Assembly (NCBI GenBank): GCA_965230515.1
Contig: OZ246007.1
Coordinates: forward strand, 930,001-994,000
Source of the DNA: JAJFKB01 sp965230515
Lineage (GTDB): Bacteria; Pseudomonadota; Gammaproteobacteria; Pseudomonadales; IMCC2047
Reading direction: 5' to 3'
Length of the DNA: 64,000 nt
Shown here: positions 36,083 through 45,967 of the stretch, piece after piece
Layout: each line of letters opens with the position of its first letter
Numbering within the stretch: position 1 is the stretch's first letter
Program-made: the position numbers and the translations under genes
The notes under the pieces: model-generated
Databases searched by the model: none
What the model was told of the DNA's origin: nothing
What the model saw: the letters and a program-made list of their open reading frames with translations, nothing else

Positions 36083-37708
36083 TTACTCATTGTTATGCAC
36101 AAATCTCAGCAAGCCCGCCGTCGAACCATCGTATACCTGCTCTTTTTTCTCCTGGTCCCCGTTGGCGTGCAATTGTCCCGCCAATTTTTTACCCAGCTCA
36201 ACACCCCACTGATCAAATGGATTTATATTCCAGATAACACTCTCTGTATAGACCTGATGTTCGTAACATGCCATAAGAGATCCGAGACTTTTCGGTGTCA
36301 GCTCTTTCAGTACAATGGTCGTACTAGGCTTATTTCCGGGATAGTGTTTCGCCAGCACATCATGATCTTTATCATTTTCTGCTATAGAACCGCCGAGCAT
36401 CAAGGCTCGCGACTGTGCCAGGCAATTCGCCATAGCCAGGGATTGATGTTTTTCCGGCACTGCAGGGTTATTTGCTACCACAATAAACTCAGTGGGCACA
36501 AAATGAGTTCCCTGGTGTAGTAACTGGTAGAAGGCATGTTGCGCATTGGGACCAAATTCGCCCCAGATTATTGGCGATGTCGCACTGTCGACCAGCTCAC
36601 CTGTCAAGGTTACGTGCTTTCCGTTGCTTTCCATTTCCAACTGCTGCAAAAATGCCGGAAGCACATGCAATCTATGATCATAGGGCAACACTACACGGGT
36701 CTGTGCATCACAAAAATTGTTGTACCAGATTGCAATCAAAGCCTGTAAAACCGGTATATTCTCTCTGAACCCGGCTGTTCGATAATGATCATCTGCAAGC
36801 GCAGCACCCTTTAAAAGCTCCTCAAAATCGTACATTCCCAGGCTTATCGCAATCGACAAACCGATTGCTGACCAGACAGAATAGCGTCCGCCAACCCAGT
36901 CCCACAGCGGTAACTGGTTTTTCCGGTCAATACCAAACGCACTCATCGCTTTGGCGTTTGCAGAAACGCCGATAAAATGATTACCTAAATCTTTTCCGGC
37001 TCCAAGATGATCCGTCAGCCAGGCTTTGGCGGTTTCCGCATTAGCCATCGTATCGACAGTTGAAAAGGATTTTGACGAGATAATAAAAAGAGTGGTTTCC
37101 GGATCCAGATTCCGAAGAATGGTAACGACCTCATTTCCGTCAATACTGGATACAAACAGTACTTTGACATGAACAGAGGCCCTGTGTCTAAACGCCTCAC
37201 AAACCATTCTTGGTCCCAGATCCGACCCACCAACACCAATATTAACCACTGTTGTAATTGGTTTTCCGGTGGCACCCAAATACAAGCCGGCACGGATGCG
37301 TTCTGAAATGTCCCGCATCTTCTCCCTTGCATCCAAAATAGCGGGCATCACATCACAACCACCCGCATACACCGGATGCGCACCAAAGCTGCGTAATGCT
37401 GTGTGCAACGCAGGTCGGTCCTCTGTGGTATTAACATGCGCTCCGGAAAACAGTGCCTGGATCCGGTCCTGCAACCCTGCTATTTCTGCCAAATCAATAA
37501 GATAACTGATGGTTTCTTCTGATAGCAGGTTTTTTGAAAAATCGTACAGCGTGTTATCCAGGAGTAGAGAAAAATCCTTGAACCGATTGGAGTTCTCCTC
37601 AAAAAGCGTACGCAAATGCCATTCTTTTTGGGCTTTTCGATGTTCAGCCAAAGCCTTCCATTGCGGTGAACGCTTTAGGGACTGACTCGCTTGCTCAACT
37701 TTTCCCAT
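36083..37708 (-). CDS. pgi: Glucose-6-phosphate isomerase
   Basis: Interconverts glucose-6-phosphate and fructose-6-phosphate, feeding mannose-6-phosphate to ManC. Signature 1 is VNIGVGGSDLGPRMV, active-site elements include SKSFSTVDTMANA and WDWVGGRYSVWSAIGLSIA, and signature 2 is NPFDQWGVELGKKLA. The ATG at 37708 gives 541 residues, close to the usual 549; an upstream TTG would add 22 residues with no family similarity. 33 bp separate its stop from manC, suggesting one transcript. Confidence 0.95.
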   Translation of the reverse strand: MGKVEQASQSLKRSPQWKALAEHRKAQKEWHLRTLFEENSNRFKDFSLLLDNTLYDFSKNLLSEETISYLIDLAEIAGLQDRIQALFSGAHVNTTEDRPALHTALRSFGAHPVYAGGCDVMPAILDAREKMRDISERIRAGLYLGATGKPITTVVNIGVGGSDLGPRMVCEAFRHRASVHVKVLFVSSIDGNEVVTILRNLDPETTLFIISSKSFSTVDTMANAETAKAWLTDHLGAGKDLGNHFIGVSANAKAMSAFGIDRKNQLPLWDWVGGRYSVWSAIGLSIAISLGMYDFEELLKGAALADDHYRTAGFRENIPVLQALIAIWYNNFCDAQTRVVLPYDHRLHVLPAFLQQLEMESNGKHVTLTGELVDSATSPIIWGEFGPNAQHAFYQLLHQGTHFVPTEFIVVANNPAVPEKHQSLAMANCLAQSRALMLGGSIAENDKDHDVLAKHYPGNKPSTTIVLKELTPKSLGSLMACYEHQVYTESVIWNINPFDQWGVELGKKLAGQLHANGDQEKKEQVYDGSTAGLLRFVHNNE

Positions 37709-37823
37709 TAACTTGTCCGAATGTTCCTGGCCATAAGCCTGGCTAAAAAACAGATACAACAGGTTACAGCACAATTCTTTGCTTTGCGAAGGAAGTATAA
37801 TTGGCGCTGACAGGCTTGCAATA

Positions 37824-37850
37824 AAAAAGGCGCAATAATTGCGCCTTTTA
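37824..37850 (-). terminator. Bidirectional-looking terminator after comEA
   Basis: AAAAGGCGCAAT-a-ATTGCGCCTTTT: a long GC/AT stem with T tracts on both sides, 19 bp past the comEA stop. It separates comEA from pgi. Confidence 0.75.
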
Positions 37851-37868
37851 CAATCGGCAAATCAAGCT

Positions 37869-38174
37869 TCATAAACGGATATTCACCCGATTTTTAGCCA
37901 GTGTGCTGTCCCCAATACCTTTAACTTGCAGCAAATCCTCCACGGACTTGAACGGGCCATGCTGAGCACGATAATCGACGATGGCCTGAGCTTTCTTGAG
38001 GCCAACACCTTTTAACTGCCTGGCGATAGTTTCCGCATCCGCACTATTTACATTCACCGTCTGTACCGCCTGAGCCGCCGCGGCTACAGTAAGCGCTTCG
38101 CTGGAATAGGAGGGAACCGAGACTAAAAGAAGTGAACAACTAATAACAGCAATAATCCATTTGATACTTTTCAT
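37869..38174 (-). CDS. comEA: ComEA-like helix-hairpin-helix DNA-binding protein
   Basis: 101 residues: a signal peptide (about 1-24, ending SYSSEA), a short linker, then two helix-hairpin-helix motifs (VNVNSADAETIARQLKGVG and FKSVEDLLQVKGIGDSTL). The family binds double-stranded DNA in the periplasm and pulls it in during natural transformation. No other competence gene is nearby, so active competence cannot be inferred. It lies downstream of pyrF. Confidence 0.88.
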   Translation of the reverse strand: MKSIKWIIAVISCSLLLVSVPSYSSEALTVAAAAQAVQTVNVNSADAETIARQLKGVGLKKAQAIVDYRAQHGPFKSVEDLLQVKGIGDSTLAKNRVNIRL

Positions 38175-38232
38175 AACTACATTCCTTGTGTGATTAAAAG
38201 CAGGGCAATCCTAACAAGGCCGCACACCAAGA

Positions 38233-38943
38233 TCAAGCTTCGTCTGAAATGCTGTCAACGATTCTCTGCAATGCGGCCAGAGGAGATGGGCTTTGCGTGA
38301 TGGGCCGACCTATCACCAGGTAGCTGCTACCTTCATCAAGCGCCTGCGCCGGTGTCATAATGCGTTTCTGGTCATTACTGTCGCTGTCAGCAGGGCGAAT
38401 CCCCGGTGTCACCAGAATAAAATCCTCACCTCTCTGTTCGCGCAACATGCTCACCTCTTGCGGGGAGCAAACAACACCATCCAGGCCACAATCCTGTGTT
38501 ATTCCGGCCAAGCGGGAAACCAACTGTGTGGATTCGTCGGTGAATCCAACTTCCACCAGATCACTGGTCTCCAGACTGGTTAATACTGTAACACCAATCA
38601 GCAATGGTCGGGATGCCGACTGTTCTATCGCTTCACGCGCAGCTTCCATCATAGCCCGACCTCCAGAAGCATGAACGTTCACCATCCAAACACCAAGATC
38701 TGCCGCAGCGCGCACAGCCTTGGCACAGGTATTGGGAATATCGTGAAACTTCAAATCCAGAAATACCTCAAAGCCAAGATTTTGTGTCTGTTCAACGATA
38801 GTCGGGCCACATCGGGTAAAAAGCTCTTTCCCAATTTTCAGATAGCACTTCCCAGGATCCAATTGCTTTACCAGTGCTAACGCTGAATCTACATCACTGT
38901 AGTCCAGCGCTACGATTATTTTTTTATGATTAATGTCAGGCAA
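38233..38943 (-). CDS. pyrF: Orotidine 5'-phosphate decarboxylase
   Basis: Last step of UMP synthesis. The 236-residue TIM barrel shows IVALDYSDVDSAL at the start, the catalytic block FLDLKFHDIPNTCAKAV (Asp-Lys-Asp), and the phosphate-binding LVTPGIRPADSDSNDQKR. Found downstream of lapAB as in E. coli and Pseudomonas. Confidence 0.97.
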   Translation of the reverse strand: MPDINHKKIIVALDYSDVDSALALVKQLDPGKCYLKIGKELFTRCGPTIVEQTQNLGFEVFLDLKFHDIPNTCAKAVRAAADLGVWMVNVHASGGRAMMEAAREAIEQSASRPLLIGVTVLTSLETSDLVEVGFTDESTQLVSRLAGITQDCGLDGVVCSPQEVSMLREQRGEDFILVTPGIRPADSDSNDQKRIMTPAQALDEGSSYLVIGRPITQSPSPLAALQRIVDSISDEA

Positions 38944-39017
38944 TGCTCATTGATCTCCACTTGTATTTCCCGGCTGCTTTCAAGCCAGCCAATATTAAAC
39001 TCTTCTAATAGTCCCTG

Positions 39018-40190
39018 TTATTCACCTTCAAGACCATAGATTGGTTTTATCTTTCCCCAACGCTGGCAACCCGGACACAACCATATGAGATGCCTTCCTG
39101 AATAACCACAACTCGAACAGCGATAGACAGGCTTTGCATCAATCAGTTGTGCAATCAGCCCTCTTAATTCTGACAAGTCTGTCTCCTCTGTATCCTGTTC
39201 TCCCTGCAGGTGGATATCCAGCAGATGCAACACCCCTTTAAGAGAAGGTCTGGCAGCCAGTTGTTCGGTTATGAACTGCTGAGCCTGTTCCTCTTGACCA
39301 GGCTTGTCATAAAGCAGGTCGGCAACAGCAAAGACCAGGGTAATAGAAGGCTTTTTCTGCAAACAATCGAGCAAAAACTCTCTATGCTCCTTCTCTTTTC
39401 CCAATGCCCGATAACAATCCGACAATTTTGGGATCGACTCCGGCAGATAACTCGGGTCTTGCTCTTTAACCCTTCGCAGCGCTTTGACTGCCTCCCGGTA
39501 ATGCCCCGTTTGTGCCTCCAAATGCCCTTTAAGCAAACTTGCCCGCACACATCCGGTGTCGTAGTTAAGCGCTCGTTTGAGTTCTCTGCGCGCCAGCGTA
39601 TTTTCTTCACTGGCCATCAGAATTTTCGCTTTCTCACAGCAGTAGTGTGCCAACACGGGTCTTACTTCAGGCCCTTGTTTGGGCAACAGGGATAAAGCAC
39701 AGGCAATGGCCCGATCCCAGTCCTTCTCTTGCTGATAAATCTCCATCAACAACTCTAGGCTGCGCCATTTAACCTCTCCATGCTCGTTACCTAGCTCCTT
39801 TAACAGACGCTCTGCGCGATCAAGAAGCCCTGCCGCCATGTAATCATTTGCCAATTCGAACTGAGCCAGCAAAAGCTTATCCCTTGCCAATCCCTGTCGC
39901 GCCAAAAGTGCCTGATGAACCCGGGTCGCTTTATCCACCTCTCCGCGGGTGCGAAACAGTCGTCCAAGCGCAAGATGCGTATCAACAGAACTGGCGTCCG
40001 CTCCCATGGCATTGAGCAGCATCTCTATGGTCGCATCAGCCTGTTCCTTAACGAGAAAATTGAGACCTTCAAAATACTCAGTAGGACCAGCGGAACTTCG
40101 ACCCGGCCTTTTTTTTAACTCTCGGCGGCCAAGCCACCACCCTGCCGCAACAGCAACAAACAAAGCCACGAGAAATGGCAGGTCGGACAC
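39018..40190 (-). CDS. lapB: Lipopolysaccharide assembly protein B
   Basis: 390 residues: an N-terminal membrane anchor (about 4-20), a series of TPR repeats, and a C-terminal rubredoxin-like metal-binding domain with two CxxC pairs, YRCSSCGYSG and WLCPGCQRWG. LapB (YciM) controls LpxC proteolysis by FtsH and thus the lipopolysaccharide to phospholipid balance. It follows lapA after 1 bp, so the two are surely co-translated. Confidence 0.94.
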   Translation of the reverse strand: MSDLPFLVALFVAVAAGWWLGRRELKKRPGRSSAGPTEYFEGLNFLVKEQADATIEMLLNAMGADASSVDTHLALGRLFRTRGEVDKATRVHQALLARQGLARDKLLLAQFELANDYMAAGLLDRAERLLKELGNEHGEVKWRSLELLMEIYQQEKDWDRAIACALSLLPKQGPEVRPVLAHYCCEKAKILMASEENTLARRELKRALNYDTGCVRASLLKGHLEAQTGHYREAVKALRRVKEQDPSYLPESIPKLSDCYRALGKEKEHREFLLDCLQKKPSITLVFAVADLLYDKPGQEEQAQQFITEQLAARPSLKGVLHLLDIHLQGEQDTEETDLSELRGLIAQLIDAKPVYRCSSCGYSGRHLIWLCPGCQRWGKIKPIYGLEGE

Positions 40191-40191
40191 A

Positions 40192-40491
40192 CTAATCTCC
40201 TGTCACGCCCGACCGTAGTTTTGACAGTTCCTGCTCACTCTGTCTTAACTGGCGCTTTACTGTTAATAGCGACGCTTTCACACGTGTCACCAGCAACAGG
40301 CAAATAAGCAGACCGATCAAGCCACCACTTACAAAACCTGCCGCCACCCAGATTGAGATACTGGCTTCCGGCAACGTAATAAAGACTAATGACAGGGGCG
40401 TTTGGATGGTATTCTCTGTAGTGAAAAGAAGTCCCCATGCAAAAACAACCAGCAAAACCAAAACCATGAGTATTCGTTTAACCCATCTCAT
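40192..40491 (-). CDS. lapA: LapA domain membrane protein
   Basis: 99 residues with two transmembrane helices (about 6-26 and 44-68, the second AGFVSGGLIGLLICLLLV) and a C-terminal coiled-coil-like tail rich in KRQLRQSEQELSKL. This is the YciS/LapA (DUF1049) pattern, partner of LapB. It is 1 bp from lapB and about 210 bp from ihfB. Confidence 0.9.
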   Translation of the reverse strand: MRWVKRILMVLVLLVVFAWGLLFTTENTIQTPLSLVFITLPEASISIWVAAGFVSGGLIGLLICLLLVTRVKASLLTVKRQLRQSEQELSKLRSGVTGD

Positions 40492-40644
40492 GCTACACCC
40501 TTAATCTGCGAGATAAATAGATTTAAGATCTTCAGCGACCTTTATATGCACAGGTATTTTACCCTAGCTGAAACAATTAACAAAAACACAACCGACAGGA
40601 AGGCGGATTCCATACATTTTACAGTCAGAACCTTTCAATGGCAG

Positions 40645-40675
40645 ATAAAAAAACGGCATGCTGAAAAGCATGCCG
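40645..40675 (-). terminator. Rho-independent terminator after ihfB
   Basis: On the minus strand CGGCATGC-ttttca-GCATGCCG is followed by a run of seven T. It separates the rpsA-ihfB unit from lapA. Confidence 0.85.
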
Positions 40676-40700
40676 CACTACTATAATACAAGTATGGCTT

Positions 40701-40994
40701 CTACGAATGGCTTCTGTTTTCATCCACGCGTTCACGCAACTCCTTGCCCGGCTTAAAATGAGGCACGTACTTACCCGACAATTGAACGGAGTCACCCGTT
40801 TTAGGGTTTCGTCCTGTTCTCGGGGATCTATACCTCAGCGAAAAGCTGCCGAAGCCCCTGATCTCAATACGTTCACCGCTGGATAAGCTTTGCGCCATCA
40901 TATCAATAATCGCCTTGACTGCCAGCTCAACATCCCTCACCGACAGTTGCGACTGCTTAGCCACAATGCATTCAATCAATTCTGACTTGGTCAT
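40701..40994 (-). CDS. ihfB: Integration host factor beta subunit
   Basis: 97-residue HU/IHF-fold DNA-bending protein. MTKSELIE opens the canonical sequence, with IEIRGFGSFSLRYRSPRTGRN as the beta-arm containing the intercalating proline, and GKYVPHFKPGKELRERV at the end. I start at the ATG at 40994; a longer frame from 41024 has no family support. It follows rpsA by 77 bp, the conserved order. Confidence 0.95.
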   Translation of the reverse strand: MTKSELIECIVAKQSQLSVRDVELAVKAIIDMMAQSLSSGERIEIRGFGSFSLRYRSPRTGRNPKTGDSVQLSGKYVPHFKPGKELRERVDENRSHS

Positions 40995-41071
40995 AGCCAC
41001 TTCCTGATTGTTGTTGTATGCCAAATAGTATAAACCAGAATACTATGTATCGCCTTGTTCACAATACAATT

Positions 41072-42769
41072 TTATTCCTCTTCTTGATCCTGTCCCTGAT
41101 TGGCCATTTGCGCCTTAATCAGTTCACCGATCGTCGTAGGTCCGGCTCGCTCTGTTTCACGCTGCCGCATCTCCTTCATCACGGTCTTCTCTTCTTCCAT
41201 CTCCTTGGCTTTAATAGACAGGCTGATCACGCGATTCTTGCGATCAATATTGACCACTTTACACTCAACATCGTCGCCTTCATTAATAACTTCGCGCGCA
41301 TCCTTAATCTTATCCCGGCTTATCTCAGAGGCTTTCAATGTACCCTCTACACCTTCAGCCAGTTCGATTGTGACAAATCTGGCATCAACCTCTTTGGCCT
41401 TACCTGTAATAACTGTGCCTTTATCATTGGCCGCTACATACTCGGCAAACGGATCGCTGTCTAACTGCTTCACGCCCAGGGAAATACGCTCTCTTTCCGG
41501 GTCAATGGAAAGAATAACGGTTTCAATATCATCCCCTTTCTTGTAGCTGCGAACGGCCTCTTCACCGGTTTCGCTCCAGGAAATATCAGACAGATGGACC
41601 AGCCCGTCGATGCCACCTTCCAGTCCGATAAAGATACCGAAATCAGTGATCGATTTAATGGTACCAGATATTTTGGATCCTTTTGCGTGATTTGAGGCAA
41701 ACTCTTCCCAAGGGTTCTGAGTACATTGTTTCATACCCAAAGATATTCGGCGACGCTCCTCATCAATATCAAGAATCATCACTTCAATCTCTTCACCAAC
41801 CTGAACCAGTTTGGAAGGATGAACATTTTTGTTGGTCCAATCCATCTCGGAAACGTGGATCAATCCTTCAATGCCCTCTTCTATCTCTGCAAAACAACCA
41901 TAATCGGTCAGATTTGTGACACGCGCCTTAACCTTGCTGTTTTCAGGATAACGGCCTTTGATTTCACCCCAGGGATCACTACCCAATTGCTTGAGTCCCA
42001 GAGAAACACGATTTTTCTCCTTATCAAACTTCAGAACTTTAACCTTGATCTCATCACCAATGGCTACGATTTCACTCGGATGCTTGATACGTTTCCAAGC
42101 CATATCAGTGATATGCAACAAGCCATCAACACCACCCAGGTCAACGAATGCACCGTAATCAGTCAGGTTCTTAACTATACCGTCGACACTCATGCCCTCT
42201 TCCAGGGTAGCCAACAGATTCTCTCTCTCAGCACTGTTTTCTTTCTCAAGTACCGCACGACGCGAAACAACAACATTATTGCGTTTCTGATCCAGCTTGA
42301 TAACTTTGAACTCTAACTCTTTACCTTCCAGGTGAATCGGCTCACGTATAGGTCGCACATCAACCAATGAACCCGGCAAAAACGCTCGCACGTTGTTCAA
42401 ATCGACGGTAAAACCACCTTTAACCTTTCCATTAATTACGCCAGTAACCAGCTCGCCTGCTTCGTAGGCTTTTTCCAGCTGTTCCCAGGATTCGGCACGT
42501 CGTGCTTTCTCTCTTGATAGCCGTGTTTCACCAAAACCGTCTTCCAGGCTTTCCAGGGCGACTCGGACTTCATCGCCTACATTCAGCTCAAACTCACCCG
42601 CTTCATCTATAAATTGATTACGGGGAATAACACCTTCAGACTTCAGCCCAGCATTTACAGTCACCCAATCACTATCAATTGCAACGACTACTCCGGTTAT
42701 AATTGAACCGGGTTTCATCTCGACCGACTTTAAACTCTCTTCAAATAACTCTGCAAAGCTTTCGCTCAT
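41072..42769 (-). CDS. rpsA: 30S ribosomal protein S1
   Basis: 565 residues with six S1 RNA-binding repeats; the repeat cores are visible as GAFVDLGGVDGLLHITDM, GCFAEIEEGIEGLIHVSEM and GIFIGLEGGIDGLVHLSDI. It binds mRNA leaders on the small subunit. A 149 bp gap to cmk carries possible autoregulatory hairpins. The acidic C-terminus (QDQEEE) is typical of the group. Confidence 0.97.
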   Translation of the reverse strand: MSESFAELFEESLKSVEMKPGSIITGVVVAIDSDWVTVNAGLKSEGVIPRNQFIDEAGEFELNVGDEVRVALESLEDGFGETRLSREKARRAESWEQLEKAYEAGELVTGVINGKVKGGFTVDLNNVRAFLPGSLVDVRPIREPIHLEGKELEFKVIKLDQKRNNVVVSRRAVLEKENSAERENLLATLEEGMSVDGIVKNLTDYGAFVDLGGVDGLLHITDMAWKRIKHPSEIVAIGDEIKVKVLKFDKEKNRVSLGLKQLGSDPWGEIKGRYPENSKVKARVTNLTDYGCFAEIEEGIEGLIHVSEMDWTNKNVHPSKLVQVGEEIEVMILDIDEERRRISLGMKQCTQNPWEEFASNHAKGSKISGTIKSITDFGIFIGLEGGIDGLVHLSDISWSETGEEAVRSYKKGDDIETVILSIDPERERISLGVKQLDSDPFAEYVAANDKGTVITGKAKEVDARFVTIELAEGVEGTLKASEISRDKIKDAREVINEGDDVECKVVNIDRKNRVISLSIKAKEMEEEKTVMKEMRQRETERAGPTTIGELIKAQMANQGQDQEEE

Positions 42770-42826
42770 TATCTCTACCTACACATGTTAGCTATAAGTG
42801 AAAAAAACAAATCTTCCACTTATTTC

Positions 42827-42853
42827 CCCACGTACCCAGCCAATCTACGTGGG
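42827..42853 (-). promoter_or_regulatory. Inverted repeat in the rpsA leader
   Basis: CCCACGTA and TACGTGGG, perfect 8-bp arms with an 11-nt loop, lie 58 bp upstream of the rpsA start. A second weaker repeat (TAAGTG/CACTTA) lies just downstream. E. coli S1 represses its own translation through hairpins in the leader; a similar role here is inferred. Confidence 0.4.
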
Positions 42854-42918
42854 TCTATTTAAAAATACCCGGCAATGCGAGGCTGGTTTATACGCACTAC
42901 ACAGGCAATCAAATTAAA

Positions 42919-43614
42919 TCACACCAAAGCTCTTTTCCTTGCTTCAGCCATGACCTCTTCAAACACTTTTTCTATACTCAATTTCGTGCTGTCCAATAGA
43001 ATCGCATCGGCGGCAGGAAGCAACGGTGATGCGCTTCTGGAGGCATCTCGTTGGTCCCTTTTTTGAATATCGTCAAAAAGAGCGCGAAGGCTAACATCAA
43101 AACCTTTGTCTTTCAACTGCTTATGGCGTCTTTTTGCCCTTTCCTCCGCGCTGGCCGTGAGAAATATCTTCAATGGCGCATCCATGAAAACTTCAGTACC
43201 CATATCCCGACCATCGGCTACCAAACCCGGCACTTCCCGAAATGCGCGCTGTCGCTCCAGCAAGGCCGTTCGAACGCCCGGCAAAGCAGCCACTTTCGAC
43301 GCATTATTGCCACAGGACTCCGTGCGAATCTGCCGACTTACGTCAACACCCTCAAGCAAAACCCTCGCCCCGGATATCTTCTCGTCCGGCTGAAAAGAGA
43401 CCTTGAGCTGAACTGCAAGCGCCTCCAGCGCATTTGTGTCTGAGAAATCGATTTCGCGCTGATCCGCCGCAAATGCCAAAATACGATAGAGCGCTCCACT
43501 ATCCAGCAAATGCCAGCCAAGCTGCTTTGCCAGCAGGTAACTTATGGTCCCTTTACCCGCGCCCCCCGGTCCATCAATGGTAATGACCGGTGGCTTCTGC
43601 ACCGAACCCGCCAC
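42919..43614 (-). CDS. cmk: Cytidylate kinase
   Basis: Phosphorylates CMP and dCMP. The 231 residues show the P-loop ITIDGPGGAGKGTISYLLA, the CMP-binding VADGRDMGTEVF and the LID IFLTASAEERAKRR. It starts 2 bp after the tyrA-aroA stop, within the aro-cmk-rpsA operon. Confidence 0.96.
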   Translation of the reverse strand: MAGSVQKPPVITIDGPGGAGKGTISYLLAKQLGWHLLDSGALYRILAFAADQREIDFSDTNALEALAVQLKVSFQPDEKISGARVLLEGVDVSRQIRTESCGNNASKVAALPGVRTALLERQRAFREVPGLVADGRDMGTEVFMDAPLKIFLTASAEERAKRRHKQLKDKGFDVSLRALFDDIQKRDQRDASRSASPLLPAADAILLDSTKLSIEKVFEEVMAEARKRALV

Positions 43615-43616
43615 CG

Positions 43617-45863
43617 CTACTCCTCTACCTGAATATTCATGCCGACGTGATTTGCTTTAGCCACAAAATCGGGAAAAGAGGTCGCCACATTGGCACAATT
43701 GTGGATTTCGATACCACCCTTTGCGATAAGCGCAGCAACCGAAAACGCCATTGCGATACGATGGTCACCATGACTGTCAACAACACCTCCGTTAATCGCG
43801 CCACCATCGATGACAATCCCGTCCGGCATGGGCTGGACATCCACACCCAGTGCTATCAGGCCATCCGCCATCACTTGAATGCGGTCACTCTCCTTGACGC
43901 GCAACTCCTCCGCACCCGAAAGCACCGTTCTACCCTTGGCACAGGTTGCCGCGATAAAAAGAACCGGAAATTCATCGATAGCCAGAGGCACCTGATCCTG
44001 CGGAATATCAATACCATGCAGCTGTGCTGCCCGAACCCTGACGTCTGCTACGGGCTCTCCTCCTACCGTACGCTCATTGGATAACTCAATATCGCCACCC
44101 ATTAATCGTAAAATATTGATCACGCCGGTACGTGTCGGGTTAATGCCTACATGTTCCAGTATCAAATCGGAACCCGGCACAATACTGGCCGCCACCATGA
44201 AGAATGCTGCTGAAGAGATGTCTGCAGGAATATCAATTTTACCGCCCTGAAGAGAGCCTCCTCCGCTAAGACTGATCTCTTTCGCCTGGTCAGACAGGCT
44301 TTTTACATCCACCTGATAACCAAAGCCGGTTAACATTCTCTCTGTATGATCCCGTGTTGGCGCCGGCTCGATCACCGTAGTCCTGCCGTTGGCATAAAGA
44401 CCGGCCAGCAACAGGCTAGACTTTACCTGTGCGCTGGCGACAGGCATCTCATACCGAATACCGTTTATCTTACTCGCACCGGTTAGCATTAATGGTGGCT
44501 TGCCTTCATTGGTGCTAATTTGAGCACCCATTTGCGCTAACGGCCCTGCCACCCTTTTCATCGGCCGGCCAGAAAGCGAACTGTCTCCAGTTAACTCCAC
44601 ATCAAATTTCTGGGCCGACAAAAGCCCCGCCAAAAGACGCATTGAAGTACCTGAATTGCCAAGGTAAAGGGGGCCAGGAGGAGGCCTCAAGCCATGCATG
44701 CCGACACCATATACCTTTACTTTCCCCTTAAGAGGGCCTTCAATAACCACCCCCATATCACGAAACGCCTGCAAGGTTGCCAGACTGTCCTCACCCTCCA
44801 AAAATCCGGAAACTTCCGTTTCTCCCTGCGCTATGGCTCCGAGCATAATTGAGCGGTGAGAAATTGACTTATCTCCCGGTACTCGAATAGTCCCGGTTAT
44901 CGCCCCGCGGGATGCCGCGTAAAATGTGGTATCACTTTCATTCATTGGTTCAACATAAGCCCTTTGAGCTAGCAATTTAGTAAAATGGTCTCTGGCAGCC
45001 TTGGCACGGGTAAAGACACCCATCATCGTTTGACTATCACGATTCTGGAGCGCATCGCGGAGCGAATCGACTCCTTGAGAAAAGGACTCCAGTCCCTGCA
45101 ATACAGCGTCACGATTTGCCAAAAATATATCATGCCACATGGTCGGATCACTCGAAGCAATCCGCGTAAAATCCCTGAAACCACCAGCAGCATAGCGAAA
45201 TATCTCTCGGTTTTCTTCCTGCCCGGCCAGGGTTTCAACCAGGGAGTAGGCCAACAAATGCGGCAGATGACTGGTTACCGCCAGTACCTGGTCATGACGG
45301 GACACATCCATGGTCACCACCTCCGCTCCTGCCGCACGCCATAGCCCGCTTACCGTGGCCAGTGCGTCTGGCGAGGTCTCCGGCAATGGGGTCAGGATCA
45401 CCATATGTTGCTGATACAGATTTTCATCAACTGCATCGATACCGCTTTTTTCGGAACCGGCAATCGGGTGTCCTGGCACCATGTTTGCTGGAATTTCGCC
45501 AAATACCTTTCGCGCGGCCTTCACGACAATACCCTTGGCACTGCCTGCATCAGTGACTATTGTTCGGGAATCCAGTGAATCTTTAATCGACAACAACACT
45601 TGCTCTATACCAAGCACCGGCGTTGCGATCAGCACCAGATCCGCGCCTCGAACCGCCTCAGCTGCATCAAGGGAGTAGCTGTCAATCACACCGAGCGCAA
45701 CTGCTCGCTTAAGATTTTGCTCATTTCGACCTACACCAACCATATGTGTTACAGCACCCACCGTGCGTAGCACTTTCGCCAGCGAGCCACCGATCAGACC
45801 TACACCAATTACCACCATTTTATCTATGGTTGGTCCATTCACGAGCGTATCATTCTGTTTCAT
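43617..45863 (-). CDS. tyrA-aroA: Fused prephenate dehydrogenase / 3-phosphoshikimate 1-carboxyvinyltransferase
   Basis: 748-residue fusion of two aromatic-pathway enzymes. Residues about 15-300 are an NAD-dependent TyrA (VVIGVGLIGGSLAKVL, then HPIAGSEKSGIDAV). From about 305 a complete EPSP synthase follows: RVPGDKSISHRSIMLGAI, YLGNSGTSMRLLAGLL and KESDRIQVMADGL. The same fusion is known in Pseudomonas relatives. The EPSP part keeps the class I glyphosate-sensitive-type LGNSGTSMR motif. pheA lies 104 bp upstream and cmk 2 bp downstream. Confidence 0.94.
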   Translation of the reverse strand: MKQNDTLVNGPTIDKMVVIGVGLIGGSLAKVLRTVGAVTHMVGVGRNEQNLKRAVALGVIDSYSLDAAEAVRGADLVLIATPVLGIEQVLLSIKDSLDSRTIVTDAGSAKGIVVKAARKVFGEIPANMVPGHPIAGSEKSGIDAVDENLYQQHMVILTPLPETSPDALATVSGLWRAAGAEVVTMDVSRHDQVLAVTSHLPHLLAYSLVETLAGQEENREIFRYAAGGFRDFTRIASSDPTMWHDIFLANRDAVLQGLESFSQGVDSLRDALQNRDSQTMMGVFTRAKAARDHFTKLLAQRAYVEPMNESDTTFYAASRGAITGTIRVPGDKSISHRSIMLGAIAQGETEVSGFLEGEDSLATLQAFRDMGVVIEGPLKGKVKVYGVGMHGLRPPPGPLYLGNSGTSMRLLAGLLSAQKFDVELTGDSSLSGRPMKRVAGPLAQMGAQISTNEGKPPLMLTGASKINGIRYEMPVASAQVKSSLLLAGLYANGRTTVIEPAPTRDHTERMLTGFGYQVDVKSLSDQAKEISLSGGGSLQGGKIDIPADISSAAFFMVAASIVPGSDLILEHVGINPTRTGVINILRLMGGDIELSNERTVGGEPVADVRVRAAQLHGIDIPQDQVPLAIDEFPVLFIAATCAKGRTVLSGAEELRVKESDRIQVMADGLIALGVDVQPMPDGIVIDGGAINGGVVDSHGDHRIAMAFSVAALIAKGGIEIHNCANVATSFPDFVAKANHVGMNIQVEE

Positions 45864-45967
45864 TGCAAATTATCAGCCGTTATCTAACAAAAATGCGAGC
45901 ACAGTTATAAGCAGTTATCGTCGGTAACAACGGGGAGTATGGCATCACAGCACGTAATCGATAGATT

